Part shown: positions 52,809-61,546 of the stretch, in pieces
Layout: each line of letters starts with the position of its first letter
Numbering within the stretch: position 1 is the first letter of the stretch
From: Hymenobacter nivis
GTDB taxonomy: Bacteria; Bacteroidota; Bacteroidia; Cytophagales; Hymenobacteraceae
Length of the DNA: 64,000 nt
NCBI RefSeq assembly: GCF_006439025.1
Contig: NZ_RCYZ01000010.1
Location: forward strand, 1-64,000
Direction: 5' to 3'
Translations under genes and position numbers: made by a program
Notes under the pieces: model-generated
Database searches by the model: none
What the model saw: the letters and a program-made list of their open reading frames with translations, nothing else
Told to the model about the DNA's origin: nothing

Positions 52809-54104
52809 GTGACTAATCATTCTTCTAATGCCCCCGCGGTGGCCGTGCTGGGCGGCGGGGCGGCCGGTTTTTTTGGGGCCATTGCCTGCGCCGAGGCCAA
52901 CCCTGGCCAGCCCGTGCTGCTACTCGAAAAAACCGGTAAGCTGCTGGGCAAGGTGCGCGCCTCAGGCGGCGGCCGCTGCAACGTGACGCACGCCTGCGAC
53001 TCGGCCGCCCAGCTCGTGGCCCACTACCCGCGCGGCGGTAAGGCCCTCAAGGGCGCGTTCCAGCGCTTCGGGGTGGCCGATACCGTGGCGTGGTTTGCCC
53101 AACGCGGCGTGGCCCTTAAGGCCGAAGCCGACGGCCGCATGTTCCCCACCACCGACAGCAGCGAAACGATTGCCCGGGCCCTGGAAGACGCCGCCCGGCG
53201 CGCCGGCGTGCAAATTTTCACCAACACGGCCGTGGAGGAAATTGCGCCGCTGCCCGGTGGTGGCTTTCAGTTGCAGCTGGCCGGCACCGGCCGGCCGGGC
53301 CCCACGCTGGCCGTGGCGCGCCTGCTGGTGGCCACCGGCGGCCAGCCCAAAAGCGCCCAGTACGACTGGTTACGCCCCCTGGGCCACGCCGTGGCCGAGC
53401 CCGTGCCCTCGCTTTTCACCTTCAACGTACCCGAATCGCCGCTGCGCGAGCTGCCCGGCGTGAGCGTGCCCCGCGCCCGTGTCACGCTGGCCGGCGAAAA
53501 GCTGCACTACGAGGGGCCCCTGCTCGTCACGCACTGGGGCGTGAGCGGCCCGGCCGTGCTCAAGCTCTCGGCCTGGGGGGCCCGGCGCTTGAGCGAGCTC
53601 AATTACACCGGCACGGCGCTCATCAACTGGCTGCCCGACCACACCGACGACACCCTGCGACCCTGGCTGCACCAGTTCCGGCAGGAAAACGGCCGCAAGG
53701 GCATCGCTGCCAACCCGCAGCTCGGCCTGCCCCAGCGCCTGTGGCGTACGTTGGCTGAGCAAGCCGGCATCGGTCCCGACCTGCGCTGGAGCGACTTGCC
53801 CGCCAAGGCCCACAACCGCCTGCTGGAACTGCTGCTGCGCACCCCGCTGGCCGTGCGCGGCAAAACCACTTACAAGGAAGAATTCGTGACCTGCGGCGGC
53901 ATTGCCTTGGCCGACATTGACTTGCAAACCATGCAGAGCCGCCACGTACCGGGCCTACATTTCGCCGGCGAGGTGCTCGACATCGACGGCATTACCGGGG
54001 GCTTCAACTTCCAGGCGGCTTGGACAACGGGCTTTTTGGCCGGGCAGGCCATGGCAAAATCCGGCAATGTTGCCGCGGCATCACTGGCCGGAGCGGGCGC
54101 GTAG
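52809..54104 (+). CDS. HI0933/YhiN-family flavoprotein
   Basis: 431 residues from a GTG start that follows the -7 box by four bases. The FAD-binding fold opens with VAVLGGGAAGFFGAI; GKVRASGGGRCNVTH is the family signature, and the C-terminal FAGEVLDIDGITGGFNFQ closes the FAD site. The length is normal. Family members are annotated as NAD(P)/FAD-dependent oxidoreductases or aminoacetone oxidases; the physiological reaction is not settled. Cytoplasmic. Confidence 0.93.
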   Translation: MTNHSSNAPAVAVLGGGAAGFFGAIACAEANPGQPVLLLEKTGKLLGKVRASGGGRCNVTHACDSAAQLVAHYPRGGKALKGAFQRFGVADTVAWFAQRGVALKAEADGRMFPTTDSSETIARALEDAARRAGVQIFTNTAVEEIAPLPGGGFQLQLAGTGRPGPTLAVARLLVATGGQPKSAQYDWLRPLGHAVAEPVPSLFTFNVPESPLRELPGVSVPRARVTLAGEKLHYEGPLLVTHWGVSGPAVLKLSAWGARRLSELNYTGTALINWLPDHTDDTLRPWLHQFRQENGRKGIAANPQLGLPQRLWRTLAEQAGIGPDLRWSDLPAKAHNRLLELLLRTPLAVRGKTTYKEEFVTCGGIALADIDLQTMQSRHVPGLHFAGEVLDIDGITGGFNFQAAWTTGFLAGQAMAKSGNVAAASLAGAGA

Positions 54105-54243
54105 GGCCCCAGGCGCGGGCTGGGGGCCGTAATTAATTGGTCCTTCATCTGCCAATAATTCCAATCCGGAAGCGGCTGTAACCTTCCCCGGGTTCCAGTA
54201 GTAAACAAGGGCATAGTTTCTCACCCTAGTATTTACAATTCCC

Positions 54244-54696
54244 ATGGAAGCCAAAGCCACCCAAGCCCTGCTCAACGAATTGGTTGAAACCCTGAAAGAC
54301 GGCCAGAAAGGCTACGCCGACGCCATGACCGACGTTGAAGATGCCTCGCTGAAAGATACATTCAAGCACCTGGCCGTGCAACGCGCCGGTTACATCACCG
54401 AGATTGAAGACCAGATGTTTAAGCTGGACTTGCACCCCAAAACTGACGAGGGCTCTTCGGTAACCGGCACCATCCACCGCGCTTGGATTGACCTCAAAGC
54501 AGCCATTACCAGCAAAGACAATCACGCCGTACTGGCCGAGTGTGAGCGCGGCGAAGATTACGCCAAGAAAGCCTACGCCACCGCCTTGAAGGCCCAGGAC
54601 CTGCCCAGCGCCCTGAAATCGGTGCTCGAGAAGCAGTCGCAAGGCATCAACGAGGCCCATGACAAAATCCGCGGGCTGCGCGATTCATCGAAGTAA
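54244..54696 (+). CDS. PA2169/DUF2383 four-helix-bundle stress protein
   Basis: 150 residues, entirely helical and hydrophilic: LLNELVETLKDGQKGYADAM, LKDTFKHLAVQRAGYITEIE, WIDLKAAITSKDNHAVLAEC and the final KQSQGINEAHDKIRGLRD give a ferritin-like bundle as in the PA2169 family (DUF2383). No full ferroxidase ligand set is evident. Such proteins are induced by stress in many bacteria. The gene is bounded by a long bidirectional terminator. Confidence 0.9.
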   Translation: MEAKATQALLNELVETLKDGQKGYADAMTDVEDASLKDTFKHLAVQRAGYITEIEDQMFKLDLHPKTDEGSSVTGTIHRAWIDLKAAITSKDNHAVLAECERGEDYAKKAYATALKAQDLPSALKSVLEKQSQGINEAHDKIRGLRDSSK

Positions 54697-54763
54697 GCGG
54701 CCTGTTGCGCTGGTGCTGTTGGATTTACAATCTGATCCGGCATCGTCAAAGTAGCAACGATAG

Positions 54764-54817
54764 TTATAGGCCAATAAAAAAGCCGCTCAATTGAGCGGCT
54801 TTTTTATTGGCCTATAA
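54764..54817. terminator. 54-bp perfect palindrome, bidirectional terminator
   Basis: Two 27-base arms meet without a loop (centre at 54790/54791). Each arm has a GC core flanked by A6 or T6, so it serves both convergent genes. Confidence 0.95.
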
Positions 54818-54910
54818 TTAATTCACTTTAATATTTCACGATAATAAGAACCAGCAGGAGGCCTTAGCCAACCCGTCTAATCTACGGGTGGCTAAGGTCT
54901 TCCGGATTGC

Positions 54911-56950
54911 TTACTCGTCAAAATTCTCGGTGCGGGGCGGGCGGGCATCGTTGTCACGGGCGCCACCTTTGTTGCCGTAGGGCTTGCTGCCGTAGGCCGG
55001 GCGGTCGCCAGCGCCACCGCGGTTACCGTAGGGCTTGGGGCGGTCGCCGTAGGCCGGACGGTCGCCATAAGCGGGCCGATCACCGGCGCCACCGCGGTTG
55101 CCATAGCTGCTGCCACCGTCGCGGTTGCCTTTGTAGCCGCCGCCCGAACCGCCTTCGCGGCGCTCGCCGTAGCTACCCCCGCCGCGGTTGCCGCCGAAGC
55201 TGCCCCCACCGCGGTTGCCACCGAAGCCGCCTTCGCGGCGCTCGCCGCCAAAACCGCCGCGGCGCTCGCCGCCGCCGAAGCTGCCGGGGCCCCGGGTGTT
55301 GCCTTCTTCTTTCGCCGCCGCGTCCTGCACGGGCGTGGCGATGCTGAAGCTAACCGGCTGGCCTTGGATGCTGCTGCGGCCGAGTTGGCCCACAATCTCC
55401 TCGGCAAACTCGCTGGGTACTTCCACGAAGCTAAACTTGTCGTAGAGGGCGATGTCGCCCACTTTGCCGCCTTGCAGGTTGGTGCTCTCCGAAATCAGGT
55501 CCACGATGTCGCGGGGGTGAATCCGGTCTTTCTTGCCCATTGAGATGAACAGGCGGGTGAAGCCGGTGCGCACCACGCCGGCCGTGCGGCTGGCGTCGAG
55601 GCTTTGCTCGGCCCGCTTGTCTTCCTTCATGGTCATCTTGAGCAGCGCGGCGGCGATATCGAGCGAGGTGATTTCTTCGCTTTGGTCGAGCAGGCGCTGC
55701 ACGCGGCCCACGTACTTCTCCAGGTTGCCCTTCTCCACAATCTCCTTGATCTGGTTCAGGAACAACGTGGTCTTCACTTCCGACACGTCGGCGAACGACG
55801 GCACCTGCTCCAGTTTGATCTGGGCCTTGGTGAAGCGCATGATGTCGCGCAGCTTGTAGATGTCGCGGCCGCTCACGAAGGTGAAGGCTTTGCCCGACTT
55901 GCCAGCGCGGCCCGTGCGGCCGATGCGGTGCACGTAGTACTCTTCGTCGGCGGGCAGGTCGTAGTTAAACACGGCCTCCACGTTGTCCACATCGATGCCG
56001 CGGGCGGCTACGTCGGTGGCCACCAGCACCTCAAGGGTGCTCTTGCGGAATTTGTCGAGCGTGTTCTGGCGCTGCTGCTGGCCCATGTCGCCGTGCAAGC
56101 CTTCGGCGAAGTAGCCCTTGGCTTGCAGGTCGGCCACAATCTCGTCCACCATGCGCTTCGTGTTGGCGAATACGATGGTCGACTTCAGGTTGTACATGTC
56201 GAGGATGCGCGTGAGCACGTCCTTTTTCTGGGGGCCCCGTACCTCGAAGTAGCTCTGCTCGATGTTCGTTACCGTCATCGTCTGGTGGTTCACCTTCACT
56301 ACCTGCGGGTCGCGCTGGTACTTGCGGGTGAGGTCCATGATCGGCTTGCTCATCGTGGCCGAGAAGAACACCGTCTGGCGGTTCTCAGGCATCTTGCTGA
56401 GCACAAACTCAATGTCCTCACGGAAGCCCATGTCGAGCATTTCGTCGGCTTCGTCGAGGATGATTTTCGTGGTCTTGTCGAGCTTCAGCGTGCCGCGCTC
56501 GATGTGGTCCATCACGCGGCCGGGGGTACCGATAACGATCTGCACGCCGCGCTCCAGGGCCCGGAACTGGCGGTCATAGCTGCTGCCGCCGTAAATCGGC
56601 ACCACGGCCAGGCCGCGCTTGTATTTGCCCAGTTTCTGGATTTCGCCCGAAACCTGCACGGCGAGTTCGCGGGTGGGGCAGAGCACGAGCACCTGCACGT
56701 CGCGCGAGTCGCCGTCCACGCCCTCAATAGCGGGAATCGAGAAAGCGGCGGTTTTGCCAGTACCCGTTTGGGCCTGGCCGATAACGTCTTTGCCGGCGAG
56801 CAGCACGGGGATGGCGGCGGCCTGAATGGCTGAAGCCTCCTCATAGCCCATCTCGGTGATGGCGCGCTGCACCTCGGCAGAGAGGTTTAAGTCTTCAAAT
56901 TTCACTACGTTTTTCTCCGTAGGTTTTTCTTGGGTTTTTTCGGGTTCCAT
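54911..56950 (-). CDS. deaD: DEAD-box RNA helicase, DeaD/CsdA type
   Basis: 679 residues. The helicase core runs from FEDLNL and the Q motif through AQTGTGKT (60-67), PTRELA, TPGRVMD, ILDEADEMLDMGF, SAT, ATDVAARGID and HRIGRTGRAG. A long linker leads to a DbpA-type RNA-binding domain (about 490-560, TRLFISMGKKDRIHPRDIVD). The last 100 residues are Arg/Gly/Asn/Tyr-rich repeats (GGNRGGGSFGG, GDRPAYGDRP). It unwinds RNA during ribosome assembly, especially in the cold. It is co-oriented with the cold-shock gene upstream and has its own -7 box with a leader of about 170 bases. Confidence 0.94.
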   Translation of the reverse strand: MEPEKTQEKPTEKNVVKFEDLNLSAEVQRAITEMGYEEASAIQAAAIPVLLAGKDVIGQAQTGTGKTAAFSIPAIEGVDGDSRDVQVLVLCPTRELAVQVSGEIQKLGKYKRGLAVVPIYGGSSYDRQFRALERGVQIVIGTPGRVMDHIERGTLKLDKTTKIILDEADEMLDMGFREDIEFVLSKMPENRQTVFFSATMSKPIMDLTRKYQRDPQVVKVNHQTMTVTNIEQSYFEVRGPQKKDVLTRILDMYNLKSTIVFANTKRMVDEIVADLQAKGYFAEGLHGDMGQQQRQNTLDKFRKSTLEVLVATDVAARGIDVDNVEAVFNYDLPADEEYYVHRIGRTGRAGKSGKAFTFVSGRDIYKLRDIMRFTKAQIKLEQVPSFADVSEVKTTLFLNQIKEIVEKGNLEKYVGRVQRLLDQSEEITSLDIAAALLKMTMKEDKRAEQSLDASRTAGVVRTGFTRLFISMGKKDRIHPRDIVDLISESTNLQGGKVGDIALYDKFSFVEVPSEFAEEIVGQLGRSSIQGQPVSFSIATPVQDAAAKEEGNTRGPGSFGGGERRGGFGGERREGGFGGNRGGGSFGGNRGGGSYGERREGGSGGGYKGNRDGGSSYGNRGGAGDRPAYGDRPAYGDRPKPYGNRGGAGDRPAYGSKPYGNKGGARDNDARPPRTENFDE

Positions 56951-57129
56951 AAGTTGGAAATAGAATGGGGAAAGAGACTACGCTCTGAAAACAGCCGATA
57001 CAGCGACGTTTCCCCTCCTTCTACCTTCAACTAACAGGCGGGAAAAAACTACCGGAAAAACTACGCGGCCAACGCGTTAACGCCAACTCATGGCGGATGC
57101 GGACATGAGGCCATTCTCAAATGCGGGTG

Positions 57130-57137
57130 CAAAGATA
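57130..57137 (-). promoter_or_regulatory. -7 promoter box for deaD
   Basis: On the minus strand TATCTTTG, an exact TAnnTTTG match, 180 bases before the deaD ATG. TTG lies 14 bases upstream rather than 19. Confidence 0.6.
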
Positions 57138-57183
57138 CGCAATTTTTGCGGCAATACCTATCATCACTGCCCAATATCTCCGG

Positions 57184-57483
57184 CAAGTTGCGCCAGGTCT
57201 AGGGCTGGGACCCACAGCTAAGCGGTGTCCGGCAAGCCCTGCGTGCACCTCGTGAACGAGATCAGGGCCCCCGGCAGTCCTAATCGATGCGCTGCCTCAG
57301 CCAGCCACCGGGCCAGCCGCCACAACCTTCTGCTCCTACCATTGCGCATTCTCGGTCTTTCCGGGCGCCCTTCCCACCAAGATCCTAAAACGCAGCGCAG
57401 AAACTTCCGGGCGGCGGGGCGGCCTAGCCAGTAACCGCTGTGCCTTTCACTTGGGGGATCTTTCATTTGAGCGGAAAGGGCAT
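57184..57483. other. Intergenic region upstream of deaD, unexplained
   Basis: About 300 bases between the csp terminator and the deaD promoter. Both strands have short open frames with Arg-rich, poorly structured translations that look accidental. No RNA gene or repeat was recognised. Confidence 0.35.
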
Positions 57484-57518
57484 AAAAAAAAGCCCGCCGG
57501 CGGCGAGCTTTCTTTATC
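57484..57518 (-). terminator. Terminator of the cold-shock gene
   Basis: On the minus strand a GC-rich hairpin (GCTCGCCGCCGGCGGGC) is followed by eight T. Confidence 0.75.
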
Positions 57519-57537
57519 ACAAAGCATGAGCTGGAAA

Positions 57538-57732
57538 CTAAACCAGCGAAACTTTCACAGCGTTCGGGCCTTTTTTGCCCTGAGCTACTTCGTATTGCAC
57601 TTTGTCGTTTTCGCGGATCGAGCTAACTTGGAGGTCGCTGATGTGAACGAAGATGTCTTCGCCAGTTTCGTCGTTTTTGATGAAACCAAAGCCTTTGGTG
57701 TCATTAAAGAATTTTACCGTTCCGGTGGGCAT
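57538..57732 (-). CDS. Cold-shock protein (CSD family)
   Basis: 64 residues from the ATG at 57732 (MPTGTVKFFNDTKGFGFIK). The RNA-binding motifs RNP1 (KGFGFI, 13-18) and RNP2 (DIFVHI, 26-31) are intact. It is a five-stranded OB-fold RNA chaperone. A longer frame upstream has no match and overlaps the leader. A consensus promoter lies at 57797-57826, leaving a leader of about 58 bases. The downstream deaD helicase is its natural partner in cold adaptation. Confidence 0.96.
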   Translation of the reverse strand: MPTGTVKFFNDTKGFGFIKNDETGEDIFVHISDLQVSSIRENDKVQYEVAQGKKGPNAVKVSLV

Positions 57733-57796
57733 GGTGGTTGGTTGTGGAGTTTCCCTAAGCGTTTGGGCCACCGTGGCTTGATGTCTTAGGTTGCGT

Positions 57797-57826
57797 CAAA
57801 GATAAGCATACTTTTCAATTGCGCAA
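57797..57826 (-). promoter_or_regulatory. Consensus Bacteroidota promoter of the cold-shock gene
   Basis: On the minus strand: TTG (57826-57824), exactly 19 bases, then TATCTTTG (57804-57797). This is a full match to TTG-N19-TAnnTTTG. Transcription should start near 57790. Confidence 0.85.
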
Positions 57827-57881
57827 GTCCGCCGAAAATTTCTAGGGGCCCCGATCTTTGCCCCGCTCCTTTCCCTTCCGC

Positions 57882-58322
57882 ATGGCCGCCCTCCCGCTTT
57901 CCGAAACGCCCGCTTTCCGCTTTGCCCACGAATTTGTGGTGCCCGAAACCGCCATCGATGCCCTCGGCCACGCCAACAACGTGGAGTACGTGCGCTGGGT
58001 GCAGGACGTAGCAGGGGCCCACTGGCTGGCCATTTGCCCGCCCGAGCGGCAGCCGGCTTACGTTTGGGTGGTGCGCGAGCACCGCGTTCGCTACCGGCAG
58101 CCGGCCTTCGCCGGCGATGTGCTGCGCGCCACCACGTGGGTGGGCGAAACGAGCGGGGCCACCTCGGTGCGCCACACCCGCCTCACCCGTGCGGCCGATG
58201 AGGCGCTGCTGTGCGAGGCGGAAACGACGTGGGTGCTGCTTGACCCCCAAAGCGGCCGCCCGGTGCGCATCGACGCGCAGGTGTTGGGCTGGTTGAAAGG
58301 TAGCGAAGCCCCTTCTACGTGA
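57882..58322 (+). CDS. Hotdog-fold acyl-CoA thioesterase
   Basis: 146 residues from the ATG at 57882, 22 bases after a GATCTTTG box. The 4HBT-type hotdog signature is VPETAIDALGHANNVEYVRW, with the catalytic Asp in the IDALGHANN motif; VVREHRVRYRQPAFAGDVL and SVRHTRLTR form the sheet. It is a single hotdog unit that dimerises to hydrolyse acyl-CoA. Chain length preference cannot be seen. Divergent from the cold-shock gene. Confidence 0.88.
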   Translation: MAALPLSETPAFRFAHEFVVPETAIDALGHANNVEYVRWVQDVAGAHWLAICPPERQPAYVWVVREHRVRYRQPAFAGDVLRATTWVGETSGATSVRHTRLTRAADEALLCEAETTWVLLDPQSGRPVRIDAQVLGWLKGSEAPST

Positions 58323-58862
58323 TGACCCATTGGCTGACAGCCGTTTAACTGATCGGCTTGGTGTTTACTAATAAGTAGTTACACCAGAAGCATTAGCTAT
58401 TACGGACACTTCAGTAATGGGCCGCTGCTGCCGCTAGCCGGGCATGGGCTGGCTGGCGTGCGCTGGCCAGGGCCAGGGTTAATTATTCCGTGATGCGGCC
58501 AGCAGGTGAATGCCGTTTTTTTGCCGCCATGCGCTGCGGTTAGCAGCAGACGCTGGGTACGATCTGGGCCTTGGCGCGCTGGCAGCAGCGTGCTTGCGCC
58601 GACCTTTTATTGGCGAAATCGTTTGTTTTGGAGCTTGGTGTACGCTGGCAAACTTTTTTTGCTAAAACCTTTTAGTAACCCTAATTGCCCGATCTGAAAC
58701 TGGCAAAACCCCTTGCCGGCGCTTTAGGGGCAGCATTTGGGGCGCGGCCGGTGGCGGGTGCGGGTGGCGCGGCGGGCGCCGCCCCGAATGGGCCGGCGGC
58801 GGGCGGGCGTGGCGGCCGGCGGCCAGGGGCAGCGGGCGTTGGCATTGGAGGCGCCGGGCTTA
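58323..58862. other. Intergenic region without recognised content
   Basis: About 540 bases. The first 350 are mixed in composition with short imperfect hairpins; the last 170 are very GC-rich and read as an Ala/Gly-rich frame that looks accidental. No tRNA or other RNA gene was recognised. Confidence 0.35.
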
Positions 58863-58905
58863 TATCTTAGTCCGACGATTGCTTGGGGCCCTGCGCCTAG
58901 GCGCA
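58863..58905 (+). promoter_or_regulatory. Possible promoter and operator of the sugar symporter gene
   Basis: TATCTTAG (58863-58870) resembles the -7 box, and 21 bases downstream is a perfect 14-base palindrome, TGCGCCTAGGCGCA (58892-58905), placed where a LacI-type repressor could block transcription. Confidence 0.4.
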
Positions 58906-58981
58906 CTGCTTGGCCGAGGGCAGTATTTATACTCTTAATTGCACTTTTTCATCTTTTCCGTTCCTTACTCCGCTGTTCTTT

Positions 58982-60256
58982 ATGGCTGCTTCTGCTCCCG
59001 TTACTCTCAACCGCCCGGCTGCTGACCCGGCGGGTGGCCCAGCGCCGCGCTACACGTCGGCGCTGAGCGCCGTAACGACCTTATTCTTTCTGTGGGGCTT
59101 CATCACCTGCCTCAACGATATCCTGATTCCGTACCTAAAGGCCATTTTCCAGCTTTCGTACGCCCAGGCGAACCTGATCAACCTGTGCTTTTTCGGGGCG
59201 TATTTTCTGATGAGCATCCCGGCGGGCAAGGTGGTGGCGCGGGTGGGCTACAAGCGCGGCATGCTGCTGGGCTTTGTGGTGGCCGCGGTGGGCGCTTTTC
59301 TGTTCTACCCGGCGGCGTCGGCGCGGGCTTACGGCCTGTTCCTGGGGGCCCTGTTCGTGCTGGCCTCGGGCATCACGCTGCTTCAAGTGGCGGCCAACCC
59401 CTACGTGGCCATCCTGGGGCCCGCGGCGTCGGCGTCGGCGCGGCTTACGCTTACGCAAGCCTTTAACTCGCTGGGCACCACGCTGGCCCCACTGTTAGGC
59501 AGCGCCCTGATTTTAAGCCAACTGCCTGCCCTCAATACGGCCACTTCGGCAGCAGCCATTGACGTGCGTGCGGTGCAGCTGCCTTACCTGGTCATCGGCG
59601 GCATTTTGCTACTCATTAGCTTGATGCTGAGCCGCGTAACCCTGCCCACCATCACGTTTGCCGCCGAAGCGGAAACAGCGGGCCCCGAACGTGGGGCTTG
59701 GCAGTACCGGCACCTGGCGCTGGGTGTGGTAGGCATTTTTGCCTATGTCGGGGCCGAGGTAGCCATTGGCTCGCACATCGTGAGCTACCTGGCGCTGCCC
59801 AGCGTGATGGGCCTGGGGCCCATGGAAGCGGGCACCAAAGTATCGTACTACTGGGGCGCGGCCATGATCGGGCGCTTTGCGGGGGCCTATTTGCTCAATA
59901 AGTTTTCGCCAGCTAAGCTACTGGCCGTGAACGGTGTCGGGGCCGTGGTGCTCATCCTCATCTCCATTAACACCACGGGCGCGGTGGCCATGTGGAGCCT
60001 ACTGGCCGTGGGCCTGATGAACTCCCTGATGTACCCCACCATTTTCGCCCTGGCCCTGCAAGGCCTGGGGCGGCGCACCGAGGAGGGCTCGGGGCTGCTG
60101 TGCACCGCCATCGTGGGCGGCGCGCTGGTGCCGCTGCTCTTCGGCTTCATCGCCGACCACAGCAGCCTGCGCTTGGCCCTGCTGCTGCCCATCGTGTGCT
60201 ACGTGTACATCATGTGGTACGGGCTGCGCGGCAGCCGCCCGGCGGTGCCGGCCTAA
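58982..60256 (+). CDS. FHS-family sugar:H+ symporter (FucP/GluP-like, MFS)
   Basis: 424 residues from the ATG at 58982, with about 12 hydrophobic helices. FFLWGFITCLNDILIPYLK in helix 1 is the FucP-family signature, with the Asn-Asp pair used for proton coupling and sugar recognition; QVAANPYVAILG and TQAFNSLGTTLAPLLG are the conserved helix 4-5 segments. It imports fucose, glucose, galactose or a related sugar across the inner membrane. The neighbouring LacI regulator and GH92 alpha-mannosidase suggest mannose as the cargo, which is an inference. Confidence 0.92.
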   Translation: MAASAPVTLNRPAADPAGGPAPRYTSALSAVTTLFFLWGFITCLNDILIPYLKAIFQLSYAQANLINLCFFGAYFLMSIPAGKVVARVGYKRGMLLGFVVAAVGAFLFYPAASARAYGLFLGALFVLASGITLLQVAANPYVAILGPAASASARLTLTQAFNSLGTTLAPLLGSALILSQLPALNTATSAAAIDVRAVQLPYLVIGGILLLISLMLSRVTLPTITFAAEAETAGPERGAWQYRHLALGVVGIFAYVGAEVAIGSHIVSYLALPSVMGLGPMEAGTKVSYYWGAAMIGRFAGAYLLNKFSPAKLLAVNGVGAVVLILISINTTGAVAMWSLLAVGLMNSLMYPTIFALALQGLGRRTEEGSGLLCTAIVGGALVPLLFGFIADHSSLRLALLLPIVCYVYIMWYGLRGSRPAVPA

Positions 60257-60278
60257 CGGCTTCATTTACTACAAACAC

Positions 60279-60329
60279 GAAGCTCCCCCGGGGCCCCTAC
60301 CGCGCTGGCAGGGGCCCCGGGGGAGCTTC
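60279..60329. terminator. Bidirectional terminator-like hairpin
   Basis: 20-base perfect GC-rich arms (60279-60298, 60310-60329) with an 11-base loop, between convergent genes. There is no clear T-tract. Confidence 0.75.
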
Positions 60330-60359
60330 TCGTTGGGGCCCCATTGGGGCAGGAAAAAA

Positions 60360-61391
60360 TCAGCTGGTGGGGCGCAGCGACGAGCCGCGCACCAGCAGCT
60401 GCGGGGCCAGCTGGAGCTGCACCAGGCGGCCGGGGGCCCCATCGCCGGGGCCTTGCAGGGCGGCCAGCAGGATGCTGATGCTCTCCTCGGCGATGGCCTC
60501 CATGGGCTGCGCCACCACGGTGATGGGCGGCGAATAGAGCCGGAACAGGTCGTTGTCGTCGAAGGAAACGACGGCCATTTCGTCCGGGATGCGCCGGCCC
60601 AGGCGGCCGAGAGCTTCCAAGCCGTACACGCCCAGGTAGTTGGTGGCGAAGATGACGGCCTGGCAGGCCGGGTGGGCGGCGAAGAAATCCTCCATCTGCT
60701 GCAAAATCTGCCCGGGGGTTTGGGGGAAGGCAATTTCCTGCACTAGCTCGGGCAAGCCTTGCTCGCGCAGGGCCTGGGCGTAGCCCTGGTGGCGGGCCGT
60801 CATTTGCAGCTGGCTGGCCCGGGCCGTGACGAGGGCCACGGTGGTGAAGCCCTGCCCCAGCAGGTGGCGGGTGGCCTCGTACATGCCGGTGGCCCCGTCC
60901 AGCACCACGGCGTTGGTGAGCAGGCCGGGCAGCAGGCGGTCGAAGAGCACGAGGGGCTTGCCGCTGCGCACGAGGGCGCGCACCTCCTCCTCCACCCCGG
61001 CGGGCAGGGCCAGGATATAGCCGTCGACGTGCCGCGCCTGGAAGACGGCGAGCAGGTCGCGCGTCTTGGCCGCGTCGTCGTTGGTGCTGCAATAAATGAT
61101 GTGGTAGCCGCGGGCCAGCGCCTTTTGCTCGATGAGGCCGGCCACGGCGGAGAAAAACGGGTTGGCAATGTCTTCCACCACCAGCCCGATGACGTGCGTT
61201 TTGCCCGTGCGCAGGCTTTTGGCGAGCTGGTTGGGCTTGTAGCCCACTTCCTCCACGTACCGGAGCACTTTTTCGGCCAGCCCGTCGCTGATGCGCTTCT
61301 CCTTGGCCTTGCCGTTGAGCACGAGCGACACCGTGGCAATGGACACGTCGAGGTGCTTGGCGATGTCGTGGATGAGGAGTTTCTTTTTCAA
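60360..61391 (-). CDS. LacI-family transcriptional regulator
   Basis: 343 residues from a TTG at 61391; another TTG at 61457 would add 22 residues that have no family match. The N-terminal DNA-binding domain is KLLIHDIAKHLDVSIATVSL followed by VLNGKAKEKRIS, with the hinge helix near LAKSLRTGKTHVIG. The remainder is a periplasmic-binding-protein-like sensor domain (VEDIANPFFSAVAGLIEQ, FDRLLPGL, SFDDNDLFRLYSPPITVV). It should bind a sugar or sugar phosphate and control the symporter and the GH92 gene. There is a palindrome before the symporter gene. Confidence 0.92.
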   Translation of the reverse strand: MKKKLLIHDIAKHLDVSIATVSLVLNGKAKEKRISDGLAEKVLRYVEEVGYKPNQLAKSLRTGKTHVIGLVVEDIANPFFSAVAGLIEQKALARGYHIIYCSTNDDAAKTRDLLAVFQARHVDGYILALPAGVEEEVRALVRSGKPLVLFDRLLPGLLTNAVVLDGATGMYEATRHLLGQGFTTVALVTARASQLQMTARHQGYAQALREQGLPELVQEIAFPQTPGQILQQMEDFFAAHPACQAVIFATNYLGVYGLEALGRLGRRIPDEMAVVSFDDNDLFRLYSPPITVVAQPMEAIAEESISILLAALQGPGDGAPGRLVQLQLAPQLLVRGSSLRPTS

Positions 61392-61546
61392 AGCGTATGC
61401 AATGCGTCGGCAATCGGCTGGCCGCTTTGGGCGACTAGCCGACTGCCTTTTGTTCAATTAATCAATCGGCCATGCAGTTTCTATTGCCCAGTCAATTTTG
61501 AAATACCCGCCGCCCGGGGCCCCCAGGCAGCTCGTCGCAGCGGCGG

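Noticed and set aside
57218..57520. 100-codon Arg-rich minus-strand frame between csp and deaD
   Set aside because: It overlaps the csp terminator, has no promoter or domain, and could at most be a decayed gene fragment.
58685..58870. Ala/Gly-rich frame before the symporter gene
   Set aside because: Composition follows local GC content; it covers the probable promoter.
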